Source: Ectothiorhodospiraceae bacterium
GTDB lineage: Bacteria > Pseudomonadota > Gammaproteobacteria > Nitrococcales > Halorhodospiraceae
DNA length: 41,526 nt
Assembly: GCA_003552345.1 (NCBI GenBank)
Contig: PULM01000091.1
Location: 1-41,526 of the forward strand
Direction of reading: 5' to 3'
Shown here: piece by piece, positions 1-8,271 of the stretch
How positions within the stretch are numbered: the first letter of the stretch is position 1
Layout of the letters: each line of letters starts with the position of its first letter
Position numbers and translations under genes: made by a program
The notes under the pieces: model-generated
What the model was told of the DNA's origin: nothing
Database searches by the model: none
Seen by the model: the letters and a program-made list of their open reading frames with translations, nothing else

Positions 1-1294
1 CCCCGTGATCGCTCAGCACCGCCTCCGCCGCGCGGGCGCCGGAGCGCAATGCGCCGTGCTGCGACCCGTGGGCCCGGTGGTCACCGCAGGCGTAGACGCC
101 GTCGCCCAGCCGTGGTGTCTGATAGGGTTCAGCCAGCGCCGGCGGTGTCTGCACCGGTTGCCCGTAAGGGATCCGCTCCAGGCGCAGTGGCCGCCAATGA
201 TCGACCGCCGGGCCGAACCAATCGCGCAGCTGCGTCACCGCCTCGCGCTGCAGGGTTAGATCGTCCAGATCCTGTGCTGGACCGAGGGCCGTGGCGCTGA
301 CCAGGTGCCAGCCCGCCGGGGCGTACTCCGGGGCGACCCGGCTGGGCACCGCCAGGTGCAGGATGGGACCCGCCCCCTCGCCATTGAGCACGATCAGCGG
401 CTCGGTCACCGGCGCCTCGGGGACGGCGAATTGCAGGCACGTCACGGGCCGTCCGGCAGCGGTGGGTTGCCCGGTCAGCCGGGTGTAGGCAGGGCCATCG
501 GTAGCGACCACGACGGCATCGGCCTCGAGCCGTTCGCCGTCGGCAAGGCGTACGGCAGGGCCCGCCTCGATGGCCTGCGCGGTCGTCTCTAGGCGCAGCT
601 CGACGCGCTCGGCGGGCAGTCGGGCGGCCAGTTGGCAGGGGAGCTCGCCGACGCCCCGGGCGGGGATGGCGGCATCACCCTCGGCGAACATCCGGAAGAC
701 GAAGTTGAGCAGGCGGGCCGAGGTCTGCAGCTGCGGGTCGAGCAGCACGCCGCCGAACAGCGGGCGCAGGAAGCGTTCGATCATCGCCTCCGAAAAGCCC
801 TCCGCGGCCAGCGACTCGGCGCTGCTGCACTGGGGGCCGTACAACGGGGTTTCGGCGTCGCCGCGACGCAGGCGCGCCCGCAGGCGGGCGATGCGGGCCT
901 TGTCGCCGAGGCTGCCCACGGGGGCGCGCAGCGTCTTCCACAGCGCCTGTGGGGCCCGAAACGGGTCGCTGAGCCGGTGCAGCCCCCCTTCGGTGCGGAT
1001 CAGGGCCCCGGGTGCGTAGCGACGCAGATCCAAAGCGGCCAGGTCTGCGCGGGCACGCAGCTCGGGATAGGCGGTTAGCAACACCTGGAAACCGCGATCG
1101 AGCTGGAAGGCCGGCTCCTCACCGTTGGCCGGGGTGCCGTCCAGGCGCAGGCGATCGGTGCGTACCCGGCCGCCCACCGCGTCGGCGGCCTCGAGCAACT
1201 GGACGCGGGCGCCGCCCGCGGCCAAATCCCGCGCGGCGGCGAGGCCGGCCAGGCCGGCGCCGATGACAATGACTCGCGGGTCGTCGCCGCTCAT
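1..1294 (-). CDS. FAD-dependent amine-oxidase-like oxidoreductase (C-terminus cut by window edge)
   Basis: This reading frame starts at ATG 1294 and stays open for 431 codons to the left edge without a stop, so the C-terminus is missing. The N-terminus has the FAD Rossmann motif VIVIGAGLAGLAAAR (about residues 8-22), then LLEAADAVGGRVRTD, the GG-R-x(2)-T signature of the amine oxidase/phytoene desaturase/protoporphyrinogen oxidase superfamily. Near the visible end, GDGVYACGDHRAHGS resembles the second FAD-contact motif, so little should be missing. A GGAGGAG Shine-Dalgarno lies just upstream of the ATG. The gene follows the alpha/beta hydrolase at 1318-2337 on the same strand with a 23-base gap, so the two are probably cotranscribed. 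The family assignment is firm; the substrate cannot be told from sequence (carotenoid, tetrapyrrole and amine oxidases all share these motifs). Confidence 0.85.
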   Translation of the reverse strand, partial: MSGDDPRVIVIGAGLAGLAAARDLAAGGARVQLLEAADAVGGRVRTDRLRLDGTPANGEEPAFQLDRGFQVLLTAYPELRARADLAALDLRRYAPGALIRTEGGLHRLSDPFRAPQALWKTLRAPVGSLGDKARIARLRARLRRGDAETPLYGPQCSSAESLAAEGFSEAMIERFLRPLFGGVLLDPQLQTSARLLNFVFRMFAEGDAAIPARGVGELPCQLAARLPAERVELRLETTAQAIEAGPAVRLADGERLEADAVVVATDGPAYTRLTGQPTAAGRPVTCLQFAVPEAPVTEPLIVLNGEGAGPILHLAVPSRVAPEYAPAGWHLVSATALGPAQDLDDLTLQREAVTQLRDWFGPAVDHWRPLRLERIPYGQPVQTPPALAEPYQTPRLGDGVYACGDHRAHGSQHGALRSGARAAEAVLSDHG

Positions 1295-1317
1295 GCTGCT
1301 CCTCCGTCGGTGTCGTT

Positions 1318-2337
1318 CTACAGGCCCTGGCCTTCTCGCCACTGCTCGATGGCCGCCGCTACCTTGGCCGGACACTCCTCCTGCGGGGTGTGGCCGCAGG
1401 CCTGGAGTTCGACACGTTCGGCATTGGGCAGGGCGTCGGCCACCCGGTGGGAGTCCGCGGCCGGGATCACCTCGTCCTCGGTACTGATGATCACCTGGGC
1501 CGGGGTGTCGATCTCCTCGAGTGGGCCGCGCACCTGCAGGGCGTCGGTCAGCGAGCGGTGCATCAGCAGTCCCCAGGCCCGGTCCCAGCCGGCCATGGCG
1601 GTGTGCTGGGTCATGCGAGCCTCGCGCTCCGGCGTGATGGCATCCAGATCATAGTACGAGCGCTCGAGCAGTTCGGTGCTGCGGCCGAACCAGCGCCCGC
1701 CCAGCAGGCTCAGGCGTTTGGCCTGCGGCAGCTGGGCCAGCCACTTGGGCAGCGTCGGTCGCTCCAGCGCCGCCATGGGATTGATCAGGACCAGGCCGGC
1801 GACGCGCTCCGGTGCCTGGCGTGCCGCTTCCAGGGCGATCACCGCACCGGCGGAGTTGCCCACCAGTACCGCTTGCTCCTGGCCGAGTGCGTCCATGAGC
1901 CCGAACAGGTGGTTGACGTCCGCCTCCAGGGTGAACGGATTCGGCCCCTCGCCCTGGTAGTCGGGCTTGTCGCTCAGCCCGTACGGGATCTGATCATAAG
2001 CGACGGTGTAGCGGTCACCGCCGAGGCTCGGCAGCAGCGGCTCCCAGGTGACCGTGCTGAACGAGAAGCCGTGGAGGAGGAACCAGGCCGGTTTCCCAGC
2101 GCCGGCGTGTTCTTCGCCGGCGGCGATGTAGTGCAGCTGCAGTCCCTCGGGGTACCCCGGGAACGGCACCGAGAGGAAGCGGCTTCGCTCGCCGCCAAGC
2201 TCGCGCCCGTCTTTGACCCCATCCGCCGGTTGCGTGGGGATCATCAGTGGTCCGATGGCCAGCACCAGGACGGCGAGTGCGATCAGCCCGCCGGTGACGA
2301 TGGCGATACCCTGCAGGATGGTGCCGACGGTCCCCAC
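1318..2337 (-). CDS. membrane-anchored alpha/beta hydrolase
   Basis: This is a 339-residue protein with a GTG start preceded by an AAGGGGGA Shine-Dalgarno. Residues 8-33 form one hydrophobic segment (a signal anchor), so the catalytic domain is probably exported or periplasm-facing. The alpha/beta-hydrolase core follows: an oxyanion HGF at 89-91, nucleophile elbow G-N-S162-A-G, probable acid D288 (TEDEV) and H316 (CGHTP). Cap-region residues 170-260 are typical of the epoxide hydrolase/haloalkane dehalogenase-like branch. It precedes the FAD oxidoreductase in a likely two-gene operon. The gene is divergent from the transglycosylase at 2501, with a 163-base shared upstream region. The substrate is unknown. 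Confidence 0.85.
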   Translation of the reverse strand: MGTVGTILQGIAIVTGGLIALAVLVLAIGPLMIPTQPADGVKDGRELGGERSRFLSVPFPGYPEGLQLHYIAAGEEHAGAGKPAWFLLHGFSFSTVTWEPLLPSLGGDRYTVAYDQIPYGLSDKPDYQGEGPNPFTLEADVNHLFGLMDALGQEQAVLVGNSAGAVIALEAARQAPERVAGLVLINPMAALERPTLPKWLAQLPQAKRLSLLGGRWFGRSTELLERSYYDLDAITPEREARMTQHTAMAGWDRAWGLLMHRSLTDALQVRGPLEEIDTPAQVIISTEDEVIPAADSHRVADALPNAERVELQACGHTPQEECPAKVAAAIEQWREGQGL

Positions 2338-2423
2338 GCGGATCCCCCTTCTGCTGCGTCTGCGTCGCGGGGCAAGGCTACCACGGCCGCCGGGGCGCGT
2401 GCCGCGTGCGGCGGCCTGTGCGG

Positions 2424-2452
2424 TTGACCCGGCGCGCAGGCGCGGCTAGCGT
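2424..2452 (+). promoter_or_regulatory. candidate sigma70 promoter for the lytic transglycosylase
   Basis: TTGACC at 2424-2429 (5 of 6 to the -35 consensus), a 17-base spacer, then TAGCGT at 2447-2452 (weak -10), placed about 50 bases before the ATG at 2501. The -35 is good and the -10 poor, so this is a prediction only. Confidence 0.35.
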
Positions 2453-2500
2453 TCAAGAGGGCTTGGCAACCTCGCGCACCCGCGCCGGAGTCTCCGGAAC

Positions 2501-4537
2501 ATGGTCCCGTCCGGCGGTTATCGTGGCTTCGTGCTGATCACTCTTTTCCTCGTTCTCGGTCTCTCGGCCGGGGTCGCAGGGCCCGAGCGGGGTTGTCCGG
2601 AGGGCGGTTACGGCGCGCACTTCCATAAGGCGCTGGAGGCGGCGCGTGCCGATGACTGGTCGCGCGTCGCGGAGCTGGAGCTGTGCCTCGGCGACCCTCA
2701 CCCCATGGCGGCTTATCTGGAGTTCCATCGCCTGCGCAGCGAGCTGCCCGAGATCGATCCGCAACGGGTGGTGGCTTACCGGGAGCGCTACGCCAGCACC
2801 CCGCTGGCCGACGTCCTCAAGCGTGTGGCCTTGCGTCGCTACGCCGAGGCCGGAGATGAGGCGGCGGTGCGCCGGGTGACTGACGAACCGCCCTCGCGCC
2901 TTGCCCTGCGCTGCCACTGGTGGCACGCCCACCTGGAGACACGCCGGGGGGGGGCCCTGGCCTTCGCGCGCGACACCTGGCACGCCGGGGTGTCGCGACC
3001 CGCGGCCTGTGACGGGCTGTTCGAGGCGGCCCGGGACGCCGGGGTCATCGATGACCGGGCGATCTGGGCGCGTATGCGCCTGGCCTTCCGAAACGATCAA
3101 TCCGGTCTGGTGCGCTACCTGGAAGGGCTGCTCGGTGGTGAGCGCTGGCTCGACGCCGCGCAGTGGCTACAACGCCTTGATGACGACCCGGCACGGGTCG
3201 GCGATATCGATCAGCAGGTCCCGCCCCGGCTGCGCGAGCAACTGACCGCCGACGGGCTCTACCGACTGGCGCGCGAGGACGCCGTGGCCGCCCGCGAGTA
3301 CCTTGAGCAGACCGGCCAGGCGTTGGCCGATCTGCCGGCGGGTGAGCGCCGGGAGGTCTTCGAGCGGGTGGCGTGGTATTCGATCATCCGTGAGGTCCCC
3401 GAGAACCGCGGCTGGGTGGACCGCTGGCTGGCCGAACACGGCGATGGCGAGCTGCTGGAGCAGCGCATGCGCCGGGCGGTGATCGAGGAGCAGTGGACCG
3501 ACCTGGTCTATTGGTACGCCCGCCTGCCCGAGGCGTCCGCGGCCAGCGCCCGCTGGCAGTATTGGCTGGGGCGGGCGCGCGCGGAGCTCGGCGATCCGGC
3601 GCTGGCCCGGGAGCACTGGCGGACGGCTGCGGGGCAGCGCTCGTTCTGGGGGTTTCTGGCGGCCGAGCGGGTGGGACACCCGTATGCGCTGGAGGAAGCC
3701 CATCCGGAGCCCGATCCGCCTGGCCCCGACCCGGCCCTGTTGCGGGTCCGCCTGCTCTATGAGGTGGGGGAGTTCCGCCTGGCCCGGGACGAGTGGCACC
3801 ACCTGCTGCGCGAGGGCGATCGTGAACAGCGCCTCGCCCTGGCGGCCCACGCCCACCGGCAGGGATGGCCGGAGTTGGCGGTGGTGGCGGCCAACCGGGC
3901 CGGGGCGGATGGGGCCTTGGCTTGGCGGTTTCCCCATGCCCACCGCGAAACCTTCCAGCGGGCGGGAGCCGATACGGGCGTCGAGCCCTGCCTGCTCATG
4001 GCCGTGGCCCGGCGGGAATCGGCCTTCCACCGGGATGCCGTCTCCCCGGCCGGGGCGCGGGGGCTGATGCAGGTGCTGCCCGGCACCGCGCGGCAGCTGG
4101 TCGAGGCCCGCGGCGGGGAGGGCCCGGACGCCCGGGCATTGCTCGATCCTGAGCTCAACGTACGCCTCGGTGCGGAGTACATGCAGCGGCTGCTGGCGCG
4201 ATTCGACGACAATCGGCCCAAGGCGCTGGCGGCCTACAACGCGGGTCCGGGCCGGGTTGCCGGCTGGCTGGAGCGGGACGGGCGGCCGCTGGATGTCTGG
4301 ATTGAGTCGATCCCCTATCACGAGACCCGGGCCTACGTGCAGGCGGTGCTTGCCTACCGGACCATCCTGGCCCATCGCGGTGGCTTGGGTCCGGTCGCCT
4401 CGGTAGTCTCCGGCGAGGAGATGGCCGAACTCTACGGCGAGGCCCCGGCCGGCCAGGAACCGGCCATGGTCCGCCTGAGTCAGCACCCGTTGGACGAGGA
4501 GCCGCCCGAGGAGATCCTGGAGTCAAGCCAGGACTGA
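2501..4537 (+). CDS. slt: soluble lytic murein transglycosylase (Slt family)
   Basis: This 678-residue periplasmic enzyme cleaves the MurNAc-GlcNAc bond of peptidoglycan with formation of 1,6-anhydroMurNAc. The N-terminus carries a signal peptide (hydrophobic stretch 10-26). Residues 40-470 are the alpha-superhelical Slt70 U/L-domain region, rich in short helices and Trp/Leu/Arg. The C-terminal SLT domain (about 488-625) has catalytic Glu506 in ARRESAF, then GLMQVLP (521-527) and AYNAGPGRV (578-586), the three hallmark motifs. Length is close to E. coli Slt70 (about 645). A candidate promoter lies at 2424. The AI-2E-family permease follows on the same strand about 105 bases later. A lipid-modification Cys is not evident, so it is probably soluble. 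Confidence 0.95.
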   Translation: MVPSGGYRGFVLITLFLVLGLSAGVAGPERGCPEGGYGAHFHKALEAARADDWSRVAELELCLGDPHPMAAYLEFHRLRSELPEIDPQRVVAYRERYASTPLADVLKRVALRRYAEAGDEAAVRRVTDEPPSRLALRCHWWHAHLETRRGGALAFARDTWHAGVSRPAACDGLFEAARDAGVIDDRAIWARMRLAFRNDQSGLVRYLEGLLGGERWLDAAQWLQRLDDDPARVGDIDQQVPPRLREQLTADGLYRLAREDAVAAREYLEQTGQALADLPAGERREVFERVAWYSIIREVPENRGWVDRWLAEHGDGELLEQRMRRAVIEEQWTDLVYWYARLPEASAASARWQYWLGRARAELGDPALAREHWRTAAGQRSFWGFLAAERVGHPYALEEAHPEPDPPGPDPALLRVRLLYEVGEFRLARDEWHHLLREGDREQRLALAAHAHRQGWPELAVVAANRAGADGALAWRFPHAHRETFQRAGADTGVEPCLLMAVARRESAFHRDAVSPAGARGLMQVLPGTARQLVEARGGEGPDARALLDPELNVRLGAEYMQRLLARFDDNRPKALAAYNAGPGRVAGWLERDGRPLDVWIESIPYHETRAYVQAVLAYRTILAHRGGLGPVASVVSGEEMAELYGEAPAGQEPAMVRLSQHPLDEEPPEEILESSQD

Positions 4538-4642
4538 GCGACGGTCGCTCCCCCTGTTACCCTGATGATCGCCGATGCGAGCGGCGGCATGAAGGTCGTC
4601 GCGCGCGGGAATCGATACAGGCCAAGGGGTAGGGAAGCGGAA

Positions 4643-5692
4643 GTGATCGGACCGAACCATAACGGGCTGTCCACCTGGCACTGGCTGGTGGGTGGTGCCG
4701 CGCTTGTGATCATCCTCGCCGGGCTGCAGGCCGTCTCCGGGATCGTCAATCCGCTGCTGCTGGCCGCCTTCCTGGCCATCGCCTCGGCGACGCCACTGAA
4801 CTGGATGCAGCGACGCGGTGTGCCGGCGGTGCTGGCGGTGATGGTCCTCTTTCTCGGCGTGGGGCTGGTCTTCTTCCTGCTCTTCCTGGCCCTGCGCGGC
4901 GCGGTGGAGACCACGGCGGCCCAAGCGCCGCAGTACCAGGAACAGTTGACCGTGGTCTTCAATCAAGTCCGCGACTACGCGATTGGCATGGGCCTGCCGC
5001 CGGAGGCGCTGCCAGAGCAGGTGCCCCTGCCGGCGGTGGGTACGTTAACCGATGCGGCGACGACCATCGCCAGCGGCATCGGCCAGTTCACGGCAGCCAC
5101 CTTCCTGGTGCTGCTCGCCTTCATGTTCCTGCTGCTTGAGGAGAGCACGCTGCCCGGTAAGCTCGCGGTGGCCTTCCCCGCCAGCCGTCGGGCGCGGGTG
5201 CGCACCCGGCGCTTTCTGCGCGCCGTTGACCGCTACATCTTCATCAAGAGCGCGACCAGCACCCTGACCGGCGTGATCATCGGCACCGGGTTGTGGCTGA
5301 TCGGGGTGGACTTCCCGATCCTCTGGGGCATTCTCGCCGGGTTGCTGAACTTCATCCCCACGGTGGGGTCGATCATCGCGGCGGTCCCCGCTGTGGCGGT
5401 GGCGCTGCTCGGTGGCGGGTTGCTGGATGCGGTGCTGACGGTGGCCCTCTACGTGGCGGTGAACGTCGCCATCGGCAGTATCACCGAGCCGAGGCTGATG
5501 GGGCGTACCCTGGGCCTGTCACCGCTGGTGGTACTGATCTCTCTGATGGTCTGGGGCTGGGTGTTCGGGCCGGTCGGGATGCTGTTGTCGATCCCCCTGA
5601 CCATGATCGCCAAGCTGGCCCTGGAGGCGCAGCCGGAGACGCGGTGGATCGCGGTGATGCTCAGCGATCGCGCGGACGAGCGCATCCGCTGA
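4643..5692 (+). CDS. AI-2E family transporter (PerM/TqsA-like permease)
   Basis: This is a roughly 349-residue inner-membrane protein with about eight predicted membrane segments, in the order usual for the UPF0118/AI-2E exporter family. Two or three hydrophobic segments lie near the N-terminus and a soluble loop in the middle. A C-terminal block follows with IGVDFPILWGILAGLLNFIP and the family-typical N-F-I-P-x-V-G-S stretch. The chosen start is GTG 4643, which has an AGGGA Shine-Dalgarno seven bases upstream and leads directly into the first membrane helix. The frame is open from an ATG at 4565, which would add 26 basic residues lacking family character. Members include E. coli TqsA and PerM and Na+/H+ antiporters of halophiles, so substrate cannot be assigned from family alone. 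Confidence 0.88.
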   Translation: MIGPNHNGLSTWHWLVGGAALVIILAGLQAVSGIVNPLLLAAFLAIASATPLNWMQRRGVPAVLAVMVLFLGVGLVFFLLFLALRGAVETTAAQAPQYQEQLTVVFNQVRDYAIGMGLPPEALPEQVPLPAVGTLTDAATTIASGIGQFTAATFLVLLAFMFLLLEESTLPGKLAVAFPASRRARVRTRRFLRAVDRYIFIKSATSTLTGVIIGTGLWLIGVDFPILWGILAGLLNFIPTVGSIIAAVPAVAVALLGGGLLDAVLTVALYVAVNVAIGSITEPRLMGRTLGLSPLVVLISLMVWGWVFGPVGMLLSIPLTMIAKLALEAQPETRWIAVMLSDRADERIR

Positions 5693-5704
5693 TCACCCCA
5701 TGAG

Positions 5705-5744
5705 AACGAGGTGGCCGGGTGGCAGACGACCCGGCCACCTCGTT
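5705..5744. terminator. perfect 16-bp hairpin between convergent genes
   Basis: The arms AACGAGGTGGCCGGGT (5705-5720) and ACCCGGCCACCTCGTT (5729-5744) are exact reverse complements around an 8-base loop. The hairpin sits in the 59-base gap between the permease stop (5692) and the stop of the convergent Spy-like gene (5752), so it is placed to act in both directions. There is no U-tract on the plus side; on the minus side the stem ends in a short T pair only. Confidence 0.75.
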
Positions 5745-5751
5745 CGGCCGG

Positions 5752-6324
5752 TCAGCGCCGCGGGCCAAACTCGCGGCGGAAGCGCTCGCGCTGCTCGTCG
5801 TCGAGCAGACCGATCATCTCGTTGCGCATGCGTACCCGCTCGGCCAGCAGCTCGCCCTGCAGCTCGGACATGCGCCCGTGGAGCTCCTCGATGGCATCCG
5901 GGTCGGGACGCTCGACGGCCATCAGCTCAGCCATCTCGTCACGCATTTCGGCCAGCTCGACGCCTACATGGGCCTCAAACTCCCGATAGGCGCGGCGCAG
6001 CTGGCGCATCTTGGCGAGCTTGTCGCCCTCCAGCTCCAGGTCCCAAAGCGGTGTGCGCGGATCACCGAAGCCGCCCTCGAAACCCCCGCGCATCCAGTCC
6101 CAGCAGGGCCCGTAGCCCACCCCGGGCCCCATGCCCATGCCGCCTTGCTGCATCGCCCCGCCACCGGGTCCGGCCATGCCGGGGTTGGCCCCCTGGCCCA
6201 TGCCCATCCCGGCGCCGCGATCCATTTGGGCCGCGGCGACGCTGCTACCGAGCAGCGCTGCAGTGGCCACGGCGATCAGCCGAGCGGTCCTGCCGCCACC
6301 ACGTACTCGTCCTGTCATCATCAT
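5752..6324 (-). CDS. Spy/CpxP-like periplasmic protein with Met/Gly-rich segment
   Basis: This 190-residue protein has a signal peptide: a basic N-terminus, a hydrophobic stretch about 16-30, and probable cleavage near AAA-Q at 31-33. After it comes a low-complexity Met/Gly region (34-78, with Met at 34, 40, 42, 50, 58, 63, 65 and 78) and a single Cys at 74. The C-terminal two thirds (about 90-185) is charged and all-helical, with a repeat of E-L-x-x-x-R-x-E-M and a terminal LLDDEQRERF, resembling the LTxxQ-type helices of the Spy/CpxP/ZraP family. These are periplasmic chaperones or metal-stress proteins. The Met-rich segment suggests copper or silver binding, which is inference. It is convergent with the permease; the MAPEG gene lies about 80 bases upstream on the same strand. 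Confidence 0.75.
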   Translation of the reverse strand: MMMTGRVRGGGRTARLIAVATAALLGSSVAAAQMDRGAGMGMGQGANPGMAGPGGGAMQQGGMGMGPGVGYGPCWDWMRGGFEGGFGDPRTPLWDLELEGDKLAKMRQLRRAYREFEAHVGVELAEMRDEMAELMAVERPDPDAIEELHGRMSELQGELLAERVRMRNEMIGLLDDEQRERFRREFGPRR

Positions 6325-6405
6325 GCCTCCCTTGAGTCTCTTCCTATGAATGCGTGCCCCGGGGAACGGCCCACCGCGCCCCCGGGGAGTCCCTAAAAAG
6401 CCGGA

Positions 6406-6786
6406 TCAGGCCGCTGCGGCGGTCAGGAACAGCCCGATGACACAGGCGAAGGCGGCCATCCAGGCGAGGCTGCGCAGGTTGGCGTAGTCGCCGATGTAAA
6501 ACAGCCCGTAGGCGATGCGCAGCAGTACGAAGAGCACCGCCAGGGTGTCGATCACCCCCTGCGCGGCGCCGACCTGGTGGGCGATGATCACTGCCGCCGC
6601 AAAAGGAGGAAAGGCCTCGTAGCCGTTTTGCTGGGCCCAGTGAGCGCGCTTCGGCCATCCCTCCTGACGATCGAGCCACTCCCGGGGCCGGGCATTGTCG
6701 AACTGCCCGCCGCCGACCTTGGCGGCGCCGGCGAAAGCCATGGGCAGGATGGCGGCGATGAGGACCATCCAGTAGCCGAGGGACAT
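6406..6786 (-). CDS. MAPEG family membrane protein
   Basis: This 126-residue integral membrane protein has four hydrophobic segments (about 4-22, 56-72, 77-95 and 105-124). The first loop carries GGGQFDNARPREWLDR and a following G-Y-E-A-F segment, both characteristic of small bacterial MAPEG proteins (relatives of microsomal glutathione transferase). The start is ATG 6786, preceded by AAGGAG at ideal spacing. The frame runs upstream to 6897, but those residues lack family similarity. In E. coli and other bacteria such proteins are of uncertain function; some have glutathione transferase or peroxidase activity. The gene follows menE by 111 bases on the same strand but is probably not part of the men operon. 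Confidence 0.85.
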   Translation of the reverse strand: MSLGYWMVLIAAILPMAFAGAAKVGGGQFDNARPREWLDRQEGWPKRAHWAQQNGYEAFPPFAAAVIIAHQVGAAQGVIDTLAVLFVLLRIAYGLFYIGDYANLRSLAWMAAFACVIGLFLTAAAA

Positions 6787-6897
6787 GAGCATCTCCTTGC
6801 GCTGAACGCGGCCCCCGTGCGGGGCCTCCGCAACCCAGTCTAGGGCAATTCCCGTCCGTGCGCCTATGGTCCTGCCGGACGGTGCCGTGGGGGGCAT

Positions 6898-8271
6898 TCA
6901 GCGGGGCTGATCGCCCAGGCGCTCGGCCAGCTGGATGAGTTCGGCGCGGCGGACCTTGAGCCCCTGCTGCTCGGGGAGCGGGTGCCAGGCCACCGGGGTC
7001 ATGTGGGGGCTCAGCCGAGCGCGGAGCCACTCGCGCAACTCGCCGGCGGGCAGTTCGCCGTCCTCGGTCTCGACGAAGGCCACCGGGCGCTGGCCGAACT
7101 CGGGATCCTTGCGCGGGACCACCACCGCCTCGCGGACCGCCGGGTGGGTGCGCAGCGTCGCCTCGATGGCCTCGGGCTGGATGTTCTCCCCGCCGCTGAT
7201 GAACTGATTATCGCGTCGGCCGTGGATCACCAGCGCGCCGTTCTCCCATTGCCCCAGGTCCCTGGTGGCGAACCAGCCATCGGTCTCGGCCAGCGGTCTC
7301 AGCTGCCCCGCCTGCAGGTATCCGAGGCAGAGGGTCTCGCCGCGCACCTGGATCTCTCCGTCGACGATGCGCAGCTGCCGATAAGGCAGGACCCGACCGC
7401 CGCCGCCCGGCGCCGGCCAGGTCGCCACCTGGGCGGTCATCTCCGTGAGCCCGTAGCTCATATAGCACGGCAGCCCGCGCGCCCGCGCCTGTTCAAGCAG
7501 GTTGTCGGCCACCGGACCGCCGCCGAGGAGCACGCAGCGAAGGGGTGGCAGGGGGGCGTCGGCCTCCTGCAGCAGGCGGTGGAGTTGGGTCTCGACCATG
7601 GAGACGTGGCTCACCCGGTAGGCACCGAGGAACCCGGCGTCCTCACTGCGGCCGCCGACGACCATGGGCACCCCGGCCTCCAGGCAGCGGAAGATGATCC
7701 CGAGCCCGCCCACATGAAACAGGGGCAGGGAAAGCAGGTAGCGGTCCCCATCGCGCAGTGGCAGGTAGGTGATGGCGCCCTGGGCACTGCGGACGTAATT
7801 GGCGTAGCTGTGCACGGCGACGCGGGGCGTGCCGGTAGAGCCCGAGGTGGCCACCCCGGCGCAGGGTGTGACGGCATCGAAGCGCCACTGCAGGCCCGGC
7901 GCCTGCGCCGGCGCCGGGCCGGTGCGCGCTAGGGGCGCGCCGGGGGCCGGGATCACCTGGCGGATGGCGTGCTCGCCCAGCAGGCGCTGCAAGGCGGGCT
8001 CCGGCATGCGCGGGGAGACCGGCAGCACCGAGGCGCCGGCGCGGACCACCGCCAGCCAGTCGATCAACCCGGCGGTACTGGTGGTGATGCGCAGCGCCGT
8101 CCACGCGTCGGGGCCGAGGCCCTGTTGCTGCAGCGCCTCGGCCCGGTGGCTGACCGCGTCGTCGAGCGCCGCGAAGGTATGGGTGGCCCCGGGGTCAATG
8201 ACCGCCGGGTGATTTGGCCAGTGCTGTCGGGCCCGCGCCAGCCGGCAGGGGAAAGAGGCTGCCGCGGTCAT
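6898..8271 (-). CDS. menE: o-succinylbenzoate-CoA ligase MenE
   Basis: This adenylate-forming enzyme of 457 residues activates o-succinylbenzoate with ATP and CoA, the fifth step of menaquinone ring synthesis. Motifs in order are the P-loop TSGSTGTPR (142-150), MSYGLTEMT (271-279), DGWFATRDLG (331-340), GRRDNQFISGGENI (351-364) and the C-terminal loop with K439 (GLKVRR), the probable adenylation lysine. In the P-loop the usual final Lys is Arg150. The start is ATG 8271, whose ATGA overlaps the menC stop, and it is the last gene of the men operon. An upstream in-frame extension to 8511 was rejected because it lies inside menC in another frame. It resembles short proteobacterial MenE in length. 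Confidence 0.93.
   Translation of the reverse strand: MTAAASFPCRLARARQHWPNHPAVIDPGATHTFAALDDAVSHRAEALQQQGLGPDAWTALRITTSTAGLIDWLAVVRAGASVLPVSPRMPEPALQRLLGEHAIRQVIPAPGAPLARTGPAPAQAPGLQWRFDAVTPCAGVATSGSTGTPRVAVHSYANYVRSAQGAITYLPLRDGDRYLLSLPLFHVGGLGIIFRCLEAGVPMVVGGRSEDAGFLGAYRVSHVSMVETQLHRLLQEADAPLPPLRCVLLGGGPVADNLLEQARARGLPCYMSYGLTEMTAQVATWPAPGGGGRVLPYRQLRIVDGEIQVRGETLCLGYLQAGQLRPLAETDGWFATRDLGQWENGALVIHGRRDNQFISGGENIQPEAIEATLRTHPAVREAVVVPRKDPEFGQRPVAFVETEDGELPAGELREWLRARLSPHMTPVAWHPLPEQQGLKVRRAELIQLAERLGDQPR

Noticed and set aside
4536-4550. Small hairpin GAGCG-acggt-CGCTC at the transglycosylase stop
   Set aside because: Only five base pairs and no U-tract; expected by chance in GC-rich DNA.
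6387-6412. A T5 run after the MAPEG stop as an intrinsic terminator on the minus strand
   Set aside because: The preceding stem has only about four pairs including a G-U, too weak to claim.
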